Of a stretch of 64,000 bases of DNA, positions 17,217 through 26,336 are shown piece after piece. Position 1 is the stretch's first letter, and the number at the start of each line of letters is the position of its first letter. The notes below the pieces were generated by a model. The model did not search any database and was not told the DNA's origin. It saw nothing but the letters and a program-made list of their open reading frames with translations. The translations under genes and the position numbers were made by a program. The stretch is from Bacillus_BD sp963787345 (GTDB lineage Bacteria > Bacillota > Bacilli > Bacillales > Cytobacillaceae): the NCBI GenBank assembly GCA_963787345.1, contig CAWBCW010000030.1, forward strand, positions 1 to 64,000, in the 5' to 3' direction.

Positions 17217-17648
17217 AGAATTAACGACGGAATAAAAGTTAGACATGAAGAGATTGCAAATGCAAGAAAAGATTACTTAGACAAAATCTCTACCGAAATT
17301 GTCAAAAACCACGACATCATCGGAATGGAAGATTTGTCTATCAGTAATATGTTGAAAAACCATAACCTTGCTAAAGCCATTAGTGAAGTATCGTGGTCGA
17401 AATTTAAAACTATGATCGAATATAAGGCGAAGTGGTATGGAAAACAAGTTGTGACGGTTGGGAAAAACTTTCCTTCTAGCCAACTTAGTTCATGTTGTGG
17501 CTACCAAAACAAAGACGTTTAAAATCTAGGATTGCGTGAATGAGGTTGTCCAAAGTGTCAACCCCATCATGATCGGGATCAAAATGCTGCCATTAACTTA
17601 AAAAAACGAAGCTTTTCGTCTACTTTCAGCATAAGCATAAAAAGATAG
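17217..17648 (+). pseudogene. tnpB: Decayed IS605-type tnpB (C-terminal fragment)
   Basis: One frame reads HEEIANARKDYLDKISTEIV, then IIGMEDLSISNMLKNHNLAK (RuvC-II Glu), SEVSWSKFKTMIEYKAKWYG, then the zinc-ribbon half SSCCGYQNK. The homology continues after two in-frame stops (TAA at 17520, TGA in place of the usual Trp codon near 17538) with CPKCQ and HHDRDQNAAINL (RuvC-III Asp). The N-terminal two thirds is missing and there is no start. The gene is therefore a dead TnpB, the RNA-guided nuclease family ancestral to Cas12. Confidence 0.88.
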
Positions 17649-17812
17649 CAAGATCGCAGGAGACCATCTAAGTCGTTTGTACTGCTAACTGTCGGGGCGA
17701 CAGGGATTGCCTGCTAAAAAACTGAGGGTTACTTCGGTGTTCGCAAGAATCTCGTTACTTTAGTGACGAGTAGTTCAACAAGACATAGAAACGGAAGTAG
17801 GATCGGAATTTT
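17640..17812 (+). ncRNA. Right end of IS605-type element, possible relic omega-RNA region
   Basis: Immediately 3' of the tnpB fragment come CTGTCGGGGCGACAGGG, GCCTGCTAAAAAACTGAGGG and a terminal stem CTCGTTACTTTAGTGACGAG followed by TAGTTCAACAAG. This layout matches the 3' ends of tnpB elements, where the guide (omega) RNA scaffold and the right-end palindrome lie. The guide would be the DNA just beyond about 17790. Given the broken tnpB this is probably a fossil. The boundaries are approximate. Confidence 0.55.
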
Positions 17813-18054
17813 TTAATCAATTAATGACTGAAGTCGGTATGTAAGAAGTCCATGAAAACTCGAGTATAACGCTCGAGTTTTTTCCATTTTATCGCTTGTC
17901 TATTTATTACATAGGCTTTTGACTCAATAATTAAATTAATTGTAAATTATTTTGTCTTAGTGCATATGATAGAGTAATCCACAATTTTTTATCACTATTT
18001 TTGCATTCAAAATAGTGTATGTTTTTAATTGCAAAGTGTGCAAAAAAATAATTT

Positions 18055-18180
18055 CATTCAGCGAAAGTTCCCGACTTTTATTAGTGGTGAATGAAATTAA
18101 GCCTCCGGCGGATGCCTCGGATTTTTTATCGAGCAATCTCGATAAAAATCCGGGCGCAAATTCGACGGAGCGAATTTGAT
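18055..18180 (+). repeat. Intergenic repeat family A, copy 4
   Basis: A shorter copy: CATTCAGCGAAAG, a TTTATTAGTGGTGAATGAA block, TTAAGCCTCCGGCGGATGCC, a TTATCGAGCAATCTCGATAA stem, then CGGGCGCAAATTCGACGGAG and CGAATTTGAT. It ends 4 bases before the yhbH ribosome-binding site. Confidence 0.85.
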
Positions 18181-18196
18181 TTAAGGAGGGGAAGTA

Positions 18197-19363
18197 GTGA
18201 CTGATAATAATAAACAGCAATTTGTCATTTCGAGAGAAGATTGGTCCCTCCATCGCAAAGGCCACGATGACCAACAGAGACACCAGGAAAAGGTTCAAGA
18301 AGCGATTCGTAATAATCTTCCCGATTTAATTACAGAAGAGAATATTGTGATGTCAAACGGTCGAGAAGTGGTAAAAATACCGATTCGTTCTCTTGATGAA
18401 TACAAAATCCGTTATAACTACGATAAAAACAAACATGTAGGCCAAGGTGACGGGGAGAGTAAAGTTGGTGATGTCATTGCTCGTGATGGATCTCCATCTC
18501 AAAAAGGGCCAGGAAAAGGGCAAGGAGCCGGAGATCAGCCTGGTGAAGATTATTTTGAAGCAGAAGTGTCATTAATGGATTTGGAAGAAGCCTTATTTAA
18601 ACAGCTAGAACTCCCGAATTTAAAACGAAAAGAACTGCAAGAAGATATTATTGAAGATATTGAGTTCAATGATATTCGTAAAACAGGATTAATGGGGAAT
18701 ATTGATAAGAAAAGAACGATGATGTCTGCGTTTAAACGAAATGCGATGACTGGAAAGCCTAAATTCCATCCAATCTATCAGGAAGATTTAAAATTTAAGA
18801 CTTGGAATGAAATTATTAAGCCAGATTCAAAAGCAGTCGTACTAGCTATGATGGATACAAGCGGAAGTATGGGAATTTGGGAAAAGTATATGGCGAGAAG
18901 CTTTTTCTTCTGGATGACTAGATTTTTACGTTCAAGATATGAAACGGTTGAAATTGAATTTATTGCTCATCATACGGAAGCAAAAGTCGTTACTGAAGAA
19001 GAGTTCTTTACGAAAGGGGAAAGCGGTGGAACAATTTGTTCCTCTGTTTATCGAAAAGCACTAGAATTAATTGAAGAAAAGTATGAACCAAATCGTTATA
19101 ATATTTATCCATTTCACTTTTCAGATGGAGATAATTTGACATCAGATAATGCGCGCTGTGTTAAATTGGTAGAAGAATTGATTAAAGTGTCCAGCATGTT
19201 TGGCTACGGGGAAGTTAATCAGTATAATCGTCATTCTACTCTTATGTCCGCTTATAAAAACATTAAAAATGAGCACTTCAAATATTATATTCTTAAACAA
19301 AAAGCGGATGTATTCCACGCGATGAAAAGCTTCTTTGAAAAAGAAGCAGCGAAACAAACATAA
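18197..19363 (+). CDS. yhbH: YhbH, DUF444 sporulation protein
   Basis: 388 residues, DUF444 family. The gene is usually found next to prkA and is needed for efficient sporulation in Bacillus; the molecular role is unclear. A Gly/Lys-rich linker (about 95-120) separates an N-terminal basic segment from a von Willebrand A-like fold: AMMDTSGSMGIWEK is a MIDAS-type Asp-x-Ser-x-Ser motif, followed by TICSSVYRKALELI and HFSDGDNLTS. GTG at 18197 has AAGGAGGGG at good spacing. Confidence 0.93.
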   Translation: MTDNNKQQFVISREDWSLHRKGHDDQQRHQEKVQEAIRNNLPDLITEENIVMSNGREVVKIPIRSLDEYKIRYNYDKNKHVGQGDGESKVGDVIARDGSPSQKGPGKGQGAGDQPGEDYFEAEVSLMDLEEALFKQLELPNLKRKELQEDIIEDIEFNDIRKTGLMGNIDKKRTMMSAFKRNAMTGKPKFHPIYQEDLKFKTWNEIIKPDSKAVVLAMMDTSGSMGIWEKYMARSFFFWMTRFLRSRYETVEIEFIAHHTEAKVVTEEEFFTKGESGGTICSSVYRKALELIEEKYEPNRYNIYPFHFSDGDNLTSDNARCVKLVEELIKVSSMFGYGEVNQYNRHSTLMSAYKNIKNEHFKYYILKQKADVFHAMKSFFEKEAAKQT

Positions 19364-19371
19364 CCTCAAAC

Positions 19372-19403
19372 ACGATAGGTGACACGAGCGCCTATCATTT
19401 TTT
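19372..19403 (+). terminator. Terminator of yhbH
   Basis: GATAGGTG pairs with CGCCTATC around ACACGAG, then ATTTTTTT. Confidence 0.8.
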
Positions 19404-19454
19404 TGGAGAAAATAAAGCCTGTCTTGAATGAAGTATGTTGAATTGAGGGTAGAA

Positions 19455-20063
19455 ATGGGGAAAAAACTACTTTTTTATCTCATTGGCATTGCGATTGCTT
19501 GTTTAGGCGTCACGTTCATTATAAAATCAAATGCTGGGGCTGGACCACAGGATGTTGTTCTGTTAGTACTGGCGGATAAAACAGGGTTTACCTTTGGTAC
19601 ATGGGTGATCTTATCGCAGGCGATATTTTTATTAGTTAGTGCTCTTATTTTAGGCAAGAGGCCTCAATTTGAATCAATGATTACGATGATTGTCTGGGGC
19701 GTAATCGTTGATTTTTGGGGGGAAATAATTTTTCGAGACTTGTCACTATGGCTGGAAACCCCCTTTTCGCGCTGGATTTGTTTTCTTATCGGTGTTCTTT
19801 TGATTGGAATTGGTGTCGGTATTTATTTAACTGCAAATTTACCAGCCATGCCCTACGATGGATTGATGGTTGGATTGTGTGAAAAATTCAGGATTAACTT
19901 AATGGTATCACGAACGATATTAGAAGGGATTTTTATCATCCTTGGAATTGTTATCGGCGGCCAAATTGGAGTTGGTACAATCGTCCTTGTTCTGTCGATT
20001 GGCACACTAATTCAATTTTTCAATGGTCTTGCTTATAAAATGTTTCATTTTTCTTTTGGGTAA
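19455..20063 (+). CDS. YczE/YitT-type integral membrane protein
   Basis: About 202 residues with five or six transmembrane helices (for example residues 6-24, 40-62, 70-88, 100-124 and 155-180). IKSNAGAGPQDVVLLVLADK and TANLPAMPYDGLMVGLCEK are the typical paired Gly/Pro-rich segments of the YczE/YitT family. Function is unknown; some relatives affect lipopeptide production. ATG 19455 follows GAGGG; the ATG at 19428 lacks a site. It stands alone between two terminators. Confidence 0.85.
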   Translation: MGKKLLFYLIGIAIACLGVTFIIKSNAGAGPQDVVLLVLADKTGFTFGTWVILSQAIFLLVSALILGKRPQFESMITMIVWGVIVDFWGEIIFRDLSLWLETPFSRWICFLIGVLLIGIGVGIYLTANLPAMPYDGLMVGLCEKFRINLMVSRTILEGIFIILGIVIGGQIGVGTIVLVLSIGTLIQFFNGLAYKMFHFSFG

Positions 20064-20065
20064 TA

Positions 20066-20106
20066 AGGCAGAGAGGCTGTCGAATGAATCGACCGCCTCT
20101 TTTTGT
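20066..20106 (+). terminator. Terminator of yczE-like gene
   Basis: An AGAGGCTGTCGA / TCGACCGCCTCT stem (one mismatch) is followed by TTTTTG. It lies next to the end of the convergent yhcQ gene. Confidence 0.82.
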
Positions 20107-20110
20107 TCCA

Positions 20111-20740
20111 TTACTGTAAAGATCCATTCATTGGAACAAAGCTGTTAATAAGCGTCTCCATATCTTGTTGATCTAAGCGGGCTACTTGGTAATAGCCATG
20201 CTTATTTTGATATTGGAAGATTTCGTAAGCCATCTCGACAAAGTTTGGCACCGAATCAGCAATCACTCTTCTGACAACTGGATTAGTTACTTCAAGGGCT
20301 GCCTTTGTTAAACCTTGGGCATCGGCTTTCATTAATCCCAACATATAATTAGAAATACATTGGTCGCCAATTTCCGAGGCATTCATTTTAGGCTTTTTCG
20401 GCTGGCTTGGAGTTAAACCGTAGACGACATCATTGCTTTGTGTCATCGCATATCTTGTTGTATGGTGTGCCGGGTCCATTCCTGATTTAAAGCACTCAAC
20501 TGTAATATTGTAACAGTCCATCATGAACTGATGTTGACGATTAATCATATCTTTTAGTTCAGGGTCTTTCGCCATCTGCCCGAAGAGTAAATACTGATCC
20601 ATTGTCGAAACCGTACAGCTTAGCACCTCATGAACATCCATTAATTCGTGACCGCCATGTTTTGTATCAGTTGCCTGCATTCCAGGTATGTTCATGTTTT
20701 GCGCTGTATTCATATTGTTTTGCGGTTGCATTGTTGTCAT
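20111..20740 (-). CDS. yhcQ: CotF-family spore coat protein (YhcQ-like)
   Basis: 209 residues. The N-terminal 30 residues are Met/Asn/Gln-rich and disordered. The CotF-like domain starts at HGGHELMDVHEVLSCTV, continues with DQYLLFGQMAKDPELKDMIN, and a second helical half contains SEIGDQCISNYMLGLMKADA. The family is associated with the spore. ATG 20740 has a strong GGAGGT upstream. The longer open frame to 20896 runs across the rluA terminator and is not real. Confidence 0.87.
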   Translation of the reverse strand: MTTMQPQNNMNTAQNMNIPGMQATDTKHGGHELMDVHEVLSCTVSTMDQYLLFGQMAKDPELKDMINRQHQFMMDCYNITVECFKSGMDPAHHTTRYAMTQSNDVVYGLTPSQPKKPKMNASEIGDQCISNYMLGLMKADAQGLTKAALEVTNPVVRRVIADSVPNFVEMAYEIFQYQNKHGYYQVARLDQQDMETLINSFVPMNGSLQ

Positions 20741-20860
20741 ATTTATATTTACCTCCACAATCAATATTTTGTTACTGTTTGGCCGTACATAGTTATTGTA
20801 TAAAATAATCAAATAATAATAAGAGGTAGATAAATCCATTAAGCTTCTAAAAATAGAAAA

Positions 20861-20885
20861 ACCCCCACTGATGGGAGTTTTTCTT
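20861..20885 (-). terminator. Terminator of the RluA-type gene
   Basis: On the minus strand AAAAACTCCCATCAGTGGGGGTTTTT forms a short stem with a T-tract. It lies between the rluA-type gene and yhcQ. Confidence 0.8.
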
Positions 20886-20908
20886 GATCTTGTCATTAAA
20901 GATAAAAA

Positions 20909-21829
20909 TTAAGTAATTTTATAAGGGTCTATGTTTGTGAAAATTTCTTGTTCTAAAAATGGTGCATGGCATGTAATCGATTGTTTCGTAAATGGATGAA
21001 TGAACTGTAATTGTACTGCATGTAAAGCTTGTCTAGAAAAGAGCGTTTTCCCACCATATAGGAGATCTCCAGCAAGTGGATGGCCAATATAACTAAAGTG
21101 AACACGAATTTGATGAGTTCTACCTGTATCAAGCGAACATTGAACAAGCGACAATTTACGCTTGGAATCAGTCTTTATTACTTCATAATGAGTGATGGCG
21201 TTTTGCCCATTAGGAGATACTCGTCTTCGTGTGCCATGATGCCGGTCACGGCCGATTGGTTCTCGGATCGTTCCTTTTTTATTTTTGATGATTCCATGTA
21301 CCCATGCTAGATATGTCCGTTTGATTTCTCGTTTTTCAAGCATGGAATCAAGCATTGCACCGACAAATGGATACTTGGCAAACAAAACTGCTCCCGTTGT
21401 ATCTCGATCTAATCGATGGATATGTTTGAATTCTCTAGACTCGCCTTTTGCTTGCAAATAGAAGGCGACAGCATTTGCGAGCGTATCATTTTGGGTGGGT
21501 GAACTTGGATGAGTATCCATTCCGGCAGGCTTATTCGCAACGAGAAGGTGATCATCCTCGTATAAAATGTTTACATCAAAATTTATTGGCTGAACGGGAA
21601 ATGCTTCATTTTGGAAAAAGCGGATTTCTAATTTATCTTTCCTATGAAGGGATTGCGTCCAATTGGCTTCAGTATGATTCACTTTCACTCTTTTTTCCAT
21701 TCTTAATCCATGTACTTGTTTTTTTGGTGCCTGCCACACTTTTCGAAACAGGTCTTGTAAAGAATAATTCTCCCATTCTTCAGGAATGGTGATTTCAAAC
21801 CAGTCACCATTACGTTTCATCGCTATCAT
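20909..21829 (-). CDS. yhcT: RluA-family pseudouridine synthase (YhcT-like)
   Basis: 306 residues. It isomerises specific uridines in structured RNA; the target RNA is not known. The catalytic motif HRLDRDTTGAVLFAK carries the Asp. VNKPAGMDTHPSS lies upstream, and RTHQIRVHFSYIGHPLAGD is the family's signature. The N-terminal 80 residues are less conserved and may contain a degenerate S4-like domain. GGAG lies 6 bases before ATG 21829. It is followed by a terminator and precedes yhcQ. Confidence 0.9.
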   Translation of the reverse strand: MIAMKRNGDWFEITIPEEWENYSLQDLFRKVWQAPKKQVHGLRMEKRVKVNHTEANWTQSLHRKDKLEIRFFQNEAFPVQPINFDVNILYEDDHLLVANKPAGMDTHPSSPTQNDTLANAVAFYLQAKGESREFKHIHRLDRDTTGAVLFAKYPFVGAMLDSMLEKREIKRTYLAWVHGIIKNKKGTIREPIGRDRHHGTRRRVSPNGQNAITHYEVIKTDSKRKLSLVQCSLDTGRTHQIRVHFSYIGHPLAGDLLYGGKTLFSRQALHAVQLQFIHPFTKQSITCHAPFLEQEIFTNIDPYKIT

Positions 21830-21966
21830 AAAGTCTCCTTCAATGGCTTATAATCAATGATTATAATTCTTCTGCTTTATACATTGTGGTGATAATTACC
21901 ACCATATTAGCATACAAAAATATGTTATTCTATTACTAACTATGAAGGGTTTAAAGGTGGGTTATC

Positions 21967-22363
21967 ATGAAAGTAGTTTTTGCTTCTACTCCAGAGCAAG
22001 TCACAAAAATAATGGAATTGACGGAACAAATCTATTCAGATGTTTTCCCAATTTATTTTTCCGATAAGCAAATTCAAGAATTTGAAAAACGTAATATACT
22101 CCAATTTACCTCAAATGATTTCCAACAATTGGATACGTTAAAAGATGCTTATCAAGTCATTGCAAGTTTGCAAACGTTAATTCATATTTTGCAAAGTGCT
22201 GATGTACATCAATACATGGACACATATTATAAAAACATTTCAATTTTAGAGGAATTTGGGATCTACGTTCCCGTTTGAATTCCACCAGTTTGCAGATTCC
22301 GATTTGGCAAAAATTGAAACGATTAGTGTCTATACAAAAGTAGCAAATGAGTTTTTAGTTTAA
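21967..22363 (+). pseudogene. yhcU: yhcU-like gene with single-base frameshift
   Basis: The first frame (MKVVFASTPEQVTKIMELTE ... EEFGIYVP) stops at 22278. Moving one base, at the CCC of GTTCCCGTTTGAA near 22270-22273, restores FEFHQFADSDLAKIETISVY and ...ANEFLV to a TAA at 22361. Corrected, it gives one 131-residue protein. The position between an rluA-type gene and pgcA agrees with B. subtilis yhcU. Either the C-terminal 29 residues are truly lost, or one extra C is a sequencing error. Function is unknown. Confidence 0.72.
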
Positions 22364-22376
22364 TCACTAACAAGTA

Positions 22377-22423
22377 AAAAATCCCTTAAGAGCTCATTGC
22401 TTAGCTCTTAAGGGATTTTTTTG
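22377..22423 (+). terminator. Terminator after yhcU
   Basis: AAAATCCCTTAAGAGCT pairs with AGCTCTTAAGGGATTTTTT around a short loop. Confidence 0.9.
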
Positions 22424-22561
22424 TTGTTACACTCCATCACGTAAGATGGTCAATAAGTGTTAAGTGAATCTACCTAATCATCTTTATTAATTGTTGAAAT
22501 TACGGTATATTTTAAGCAGATGAGTTCCTTTCGTTAATTACTTAGAAGGATGTGTACATAC

Positions 22562-24304
22562 ATGGATTGGAAGCAAAGAGCCCAAAGATGGCTCCAGTTT
22601 GCAGGATTAGATTCAATTGTGAAAAAGCAATTAGATAAAATAAAAGATAATGAGAAAAGTTTGGAAGAAGCCTTTTATAAAGATTTAGAGTTCGGTACAG
22701 GTGGGATGCGCGGTGAAATCGGTGCCGGAACAAACCGCATGAATATTTATACGATCCGTAAAGCATCTGCTGGTTTAGCTTCTTATATTGAAGGGAATGG
22801 AGAAGAAGCGAAGCAGCGCGGTGTGGTGATTGCCTATGATTCCCGACATTTCTCTCCGGAATTTGCAATGGAAGCAGCAAAAACATTAGCATCCCATGGT
22901 ATTCAAGCCTATGTATTTGATTCCTTACGGCCAACCCCGGAACTTTCTTTTGCTGTGCGTTATTTTCAAGCATTTTCAGGGATCGTTGTAACGGCGAGCC
23001 ATAACCCTCCCGAATATAATGGTTTTAAAGTATATGGTTCTGATGGTGGACAATTGCCGCCTGAAGGAGCGGATATTATTATTGCGAAAGTGAATGAAAT
23101 TGAAAACGAATTATTGATCGAAGTTGAGGACGAACAAGTTCTCAAAGATAAAGGGTTAATCAAAATCATTGGTCCCGAAGTAGATCAAGCTTATAATGAA
23201 AAATTAACGACTATATCGGAAAATCCATCCATTTCAGATGAAGTAGATATTAAGGTTGTCTTTACTCCATTACATGGTACGGGAAATCTTCCCATTCGTG
23301 ATGGACTAAAGGCATTAAAATACCAACATGTCTTTATTGTAGAGGAACAAGAATTGCCTGATCCTGAGTTTTCAACGGTAAAAAGTCCAAACCCTGAGGA
23401 GCATGCTGCATTCCAATTAGCAATTAGAGAAGGCCTTATCGTTGATGCTGATTTATTGATTGCAACAGATCCTGATGCGGATCGACTAGGTGTAGCGGTG
23501 AAAAATGATCAAGGGGACTACGTTGTCCTAACAGGAAACCAAACAGGGGCACTGCTGTTGCATTATATTTTATCGCAAAAACAAGAGAAAGAAACATTGC
23601 CTAAAAACGGGGTTATGCTTAAAACGATCGTGACGAGTGAATTAGGCAGAAAGATTGCTGACTCTTTTGGTGTGACAACATTGGATGTGTTAACAGGATT
23701 TAAATTTATTGGGGAAAAAATGAAAGAGTTTGAAACAACGGGTGAATATAAATTTTTATTTGGCTATGAGGAAAGCTACGGATATTTAATTGGCGATTTT
23801 GTACGAGACAAAGACGCCGTTCAAGCTGCTCTTTTGGCTACGGAGGTTACAGCATATTATAAGAAGCAGGGAATGAGCCTTTATGAGGCTTTAAATGAGT
23901 TATTCCAGCAGTATGGTTACTTTCAAGAAGGATTACAGTCCTTAACGTTAAAAGGCAAGGCTGGTGCGGATACGATTGAAAAAACACTGGCGTCATTCCG
24001 TGCCCAACATCTTCAAGAATTAGATGGTTTAAAGGTGATGGCAGTCGAAGATTATTTAACAGGTAAGAGAATTGAAAAAGATGGAACTGAAAAAGTAATC
24101 GGGTTACCGAAGTCAAATGTGATTAAATATTACTTTGAAGACGATTCTTGGATAGCTTTGAGACCTTCAGGCACAGAGCCTAAAGTTAAGTTTTATTTTA
24201 GTGTTATCGGCTCAAGTCTTAAGGAAAGTAAAGATAAGTTGAATAAAATTGAAAACCAATTTATGGACATAGTTCATAAAAAAATAGCTGAACTTTCAAA
24301 TTAA
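22562..24304 (+). CDS. pgcA: Alpha-phosphoglucomutase PgcA
   Basis: 580 residues. It interconverts glucose-6-phosphate and glucose-1-phosphate for UDP-glucose, wall teichoic acid glucosylation and glycolipid anchors. Motifs in order: the N-terminal GTGGMRGEIGAGTNRMN, the phosphoserine loop TASHNPPEYNG, the Mg-binding DPDADRLG, the sugar loop FGYEESYGYLIGDF and the phosphate-binding RPSGTEPKVKF. I use ATG 22562 (MDWKQRAQRW) with AGAAGGA upstream, rather than the ATG at 22550 that overlaps that site. It is monocistronic, with a strong terminator. Confidence 0.95.
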   Translation: MDWKQRAQRWLQFAGLDSIVKKQLDKIKDNEKSLEEAFYKDLEFGTGGMRGEIGAGTNRMNIYTIRKASAGLASYIEGNGEEAKQRGVVIAYDSRHFSPEFAMEAAKTLASHGIQAYVFDSLRPTPELSFAVRYFQAFSGIVVTASHNPPEYNGFKVYGSDGGQLPPEGADIIIAKVNEIENELLIEVEDEQVLKDKGLIKIIGPEVDQAYNEKLTTISENPSISDEVDIKVVFTPLHGTGNLPIRDGLKALKYQHVFIVEEQELPDPEFSTVKSPNPEEHAAFQLAIREGLIVDADLLIATDPDADRLGVAVKNDQGDYVVLTGNQTGALLLHYILSQKQEKETLPKNGVMLKTIVTSELGRKIADSFGVTTLDVLTGFKFIGEKMKEFETTGEYKFLFGYEESYGYLIGDFVRDKDAVQAALLATEVTAYYKKQGMSLYEALNELFQQYGYFQEGLQSLTLKGKAGADTIEKTLASFRAQHLQELDGLKVMAVEDYLTGKRIEKDGTEKVIGLPKSNVIKYYFEDDSWIALRPSGTEPKVKFYFSVIGSSLKESKDKLNKIENQFMDIVHKKIAELSN

Positions 24305-24317
24305 CAGATGATAAATG

Positions 24318-24371
24318 ACACAAAAGGTGTCGGCATCCACTTATAAAGTGTGATGCCGGCACCTTTTTAAT
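24318..24371. terminator. Bidirectional terminator between pgcA and yhdB
   Basis: AAAGGTGTCGGCATC and GATGCCGGCACCTTT form a long stem with T-runs on the plus strand and A-runs before it. It serves two convergent genes. Confidence 0.9.
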
Positions 24372-24627
24372 ACATGGTCTCGTACATAGGTCCATGGCCC
24401 ATTTCTTGCTCTAGAATACCATTCGCATGTTCAATATACCTTAGTAAAGAATATAAATGTTTCTCAATCACGCGATAATCTTTTTCAAAATTGTAAGCGT
24501 GAAGAAAGTGTTCGATTTTTTTTTCTAAAAAGTTATCGGTTGTTCGAACCATTAGAATGAGCAAATTATCCCATTCTGAACGATGTGTATAGTACAAAGC
24601 TCGATCATAATCCATTTTTAACATCAT
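24367..24627 (-). CDS. yhdB: YhdB-like small protein
   Basis: 86 residues, soluble and mostly helical (DYDRALYYTHRSEWDNLLIL, then VIEKHLYSLLRYIEHANGIL). It fits the uncharacterised YhdB family that lies near spoVR in Bacillus. AAAGGAGG precedes the paired ATG ATG start. The coding end overlaps the shared terminator. It is divergent from spoVR, so control regions for both lie in the 160 bases between them. Function is unknown. Confidence 0.8.
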   Translation of the reverse strand: MMLKMDYDRALYYTHRSEWDNLLILMVRTTDNFLEKKIEHFLHAYNFEKDYRVIEKHLYSLLRYIEHANGILEQEMGHGPMYETMY

Positions 24628-24787
24628 TCTTGCCTCCTTTACTCCAAGGAGTTGATCATAGTATATGATTCAAACGAGAAAACTTACTGTGCAAAAGTTG
24701 GACATATTGTCAGCGATATCACTTTATTATCATGTTTTAGCTTGTTTTTTCATACATTTGTGATAAGGAGTGAAGGGGGAGAGGCTG

Positions 24788-26194
24788 ATGAATGGAACAG
24801 ATCGTAAAAAATTAGAATACGCGATTGATGAAATAACTGAAATTGCGACTGATTTTGGACTTGATTTTTATCCAATGCGTTATGAAATTTGTCCAGCGGA
24901 TATTATTTATACATTTGGAGCATATGGGATGCCGACACGTTTTTCTCATTGGAGCTTTGGAAAGCAATTCCATAAAATGAAGCTCCATTATGATCTCGGT
25001 TTATCAAAAATTTATGAATTAGTCATTAACTCTGATCCATGTTATGCGTTTTTACTTGATTCTAATTCACTGATCCAAAATAAATTAATTGTTGCTCATG
25101 TATTGGCTCATTGTGATTTCTTTAAAAACAATGCCCGTTTTCGTAATACAAAGCGTGAAATGGTTGAGAGTATGTCTGCTACAGCTGAAAGAATTCGGAA
25201 GTATGAAATCCAATATGGGAAACATGAAGTAGAAGTCTTTTTAGACGCTGTTTTAGCCATTGAGGAACATATTGATCCATCCTTAATGAGGCCTAAATTA
25301 GCATGGGATATGAATGATGTTGAGTTTGAGGAAGACGAAATAAAGCAATCACCCTATGATGATTTATGGAACCTTGATGGAAAGGAAAAACCTGAAAAGA
25401 AAAAAGTCATAAAAAAAATTCCGCCTCGGCCTGAAAAAGACTTATTGCTGTTTCTTGAGCAGTACAGTCGCGAATTAGATGACTGGCAACGGGATATTTT
25501 AACGATGATGCGTGAAGAAATGCTTTATTTTTGGCCGCAATTGGAAACGAAAATCATGAATGAAGGCTGGGCTTCTTATTGGCATCAACGAATCCTTCGG
25601 GAGATGGACCTCACGAGTGCCGAAGCCATTGAATTTGCTAAGCTTAATGCTGGGGTTGTTCAGCCGTCAAAAACAAATATTAATCCTTATTATTTAGGGC
25701 TGAAAATATTTGAAGATATTGAAGAGCGTTATGATAATCCGACAGAAGAAATGAAGAAAAGAGGAATTGTTCCAGGATCGGGTCGGGAAAGAATTTTTGA
25801 AGTTAGGGAAATCGAATCTGATATTTCCTTTTTGCGAAATTATTTAACGAGGGACCTCGTTTTTCGTGAAGATATGTATCTTTTCCAAAAGCAAGGCAAA
25901 GAATATAAAATTGTCGATAAGGATTGGGAACAGGTAAGGGATCAATTAGTGAGTTCTCGTGTCAATGGGGGCTTCCCATATTTAACGGTTAATGATGGAG
26001 ACTATATGAAGAGTGGGGAGCTCTATTTAAAGCATTGGTACGAAGGGATCGAATTAGATTTACGTTATTTAGAGAAAGTGCTGCCATATGTTTATCAACT
26101 ATGGGGAAGAGCGGTCCATCTTGAAACCATTAGTGAAGAGAGAACAATCCTCTTTACGTATGACGGCAAAAATATCCAACGTAAATTTATCTAA
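24788..26194 (+). CDS. spoVR: Stage V sporulation protein R (SpoVR)
   Basis: 468 residues. It is involved in spore cortex formation in Bacillus; homologues in non-sporulators pair with YeaH-type (DUF444) and PrkA-type proteins. Conserved stretches include YPMRYEICPADIIYTFGAYG, MPTRFSHWSFGKQFHKMK, HVLAHCDFFKNN and NEGWASYWHQRILREMDL. ATG 24788 follows GGGGGAG; the open frame continues upstream to 24770 without support. Its family link to PrkA and YhbH, both present here, is notable. Confidence 0.95.
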   Translation: MNGTDRKKLEYAIDEITEIATDFGLDFYPMRYEICPADIIYTFGAYGMPTRFSHWSFGKQFHKMKLHYDLGLSKIYELVINSDPCYAFLLDSNSLIQNKLIVAHVLAHCDFFKNNARFRNTKREMVESMSATAERIRKYEIQYGKHEVEVFLDAVLAIEEHIDPSLMRPKLAWDMNDVEFEEDEIKQSPYDDLWNLDGKEKPEKKKVIKKIPPRPEKDLLLFLEQYSRELDDWQRDILTMMREEMLYFWPQLETKIMNEGWASYWHQRILREMDLTSAEAIEFAKLNAGVVQPSKTNINPYYLGLKIFEDIEERYDNPTEEMKKRGIVPGSGRERIFEVREIESDISFLRNYLTRDLVFREDMYLFQKQGKEYKIVDKDWEQVRDQLVSSRVNGGFPYLTVNDGDYMKSGELYLKHWYEGIELDLRYLEKVLPYVYQLWGRAVHLETISEERTILFTYDGKNIQRKFI

Positions 26195-26210
26195 ACAAAC
26201 GATTATAGTT

Positions 26211-26256
26211 ACAAAAAAGAGATGGACTTTCATTCATAAGTTCCTCTCTTTTTTAT
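26211..26256 (+). terminator. Terminator of spoVR
   Basis: AAAAAAGAGA pairs with TCTCTTTTTT around a loop of about 24 bases, with the T-run built into the stem end. Confidence 0.65.
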
Positions 26257-26336
26257 GGAGATTTTTCTATACTAAGAAGCCAAAATAAGCTAATATTAAT
26301 ATTAAATAGGAAATAAATAAAGGGGAATAATCGATC

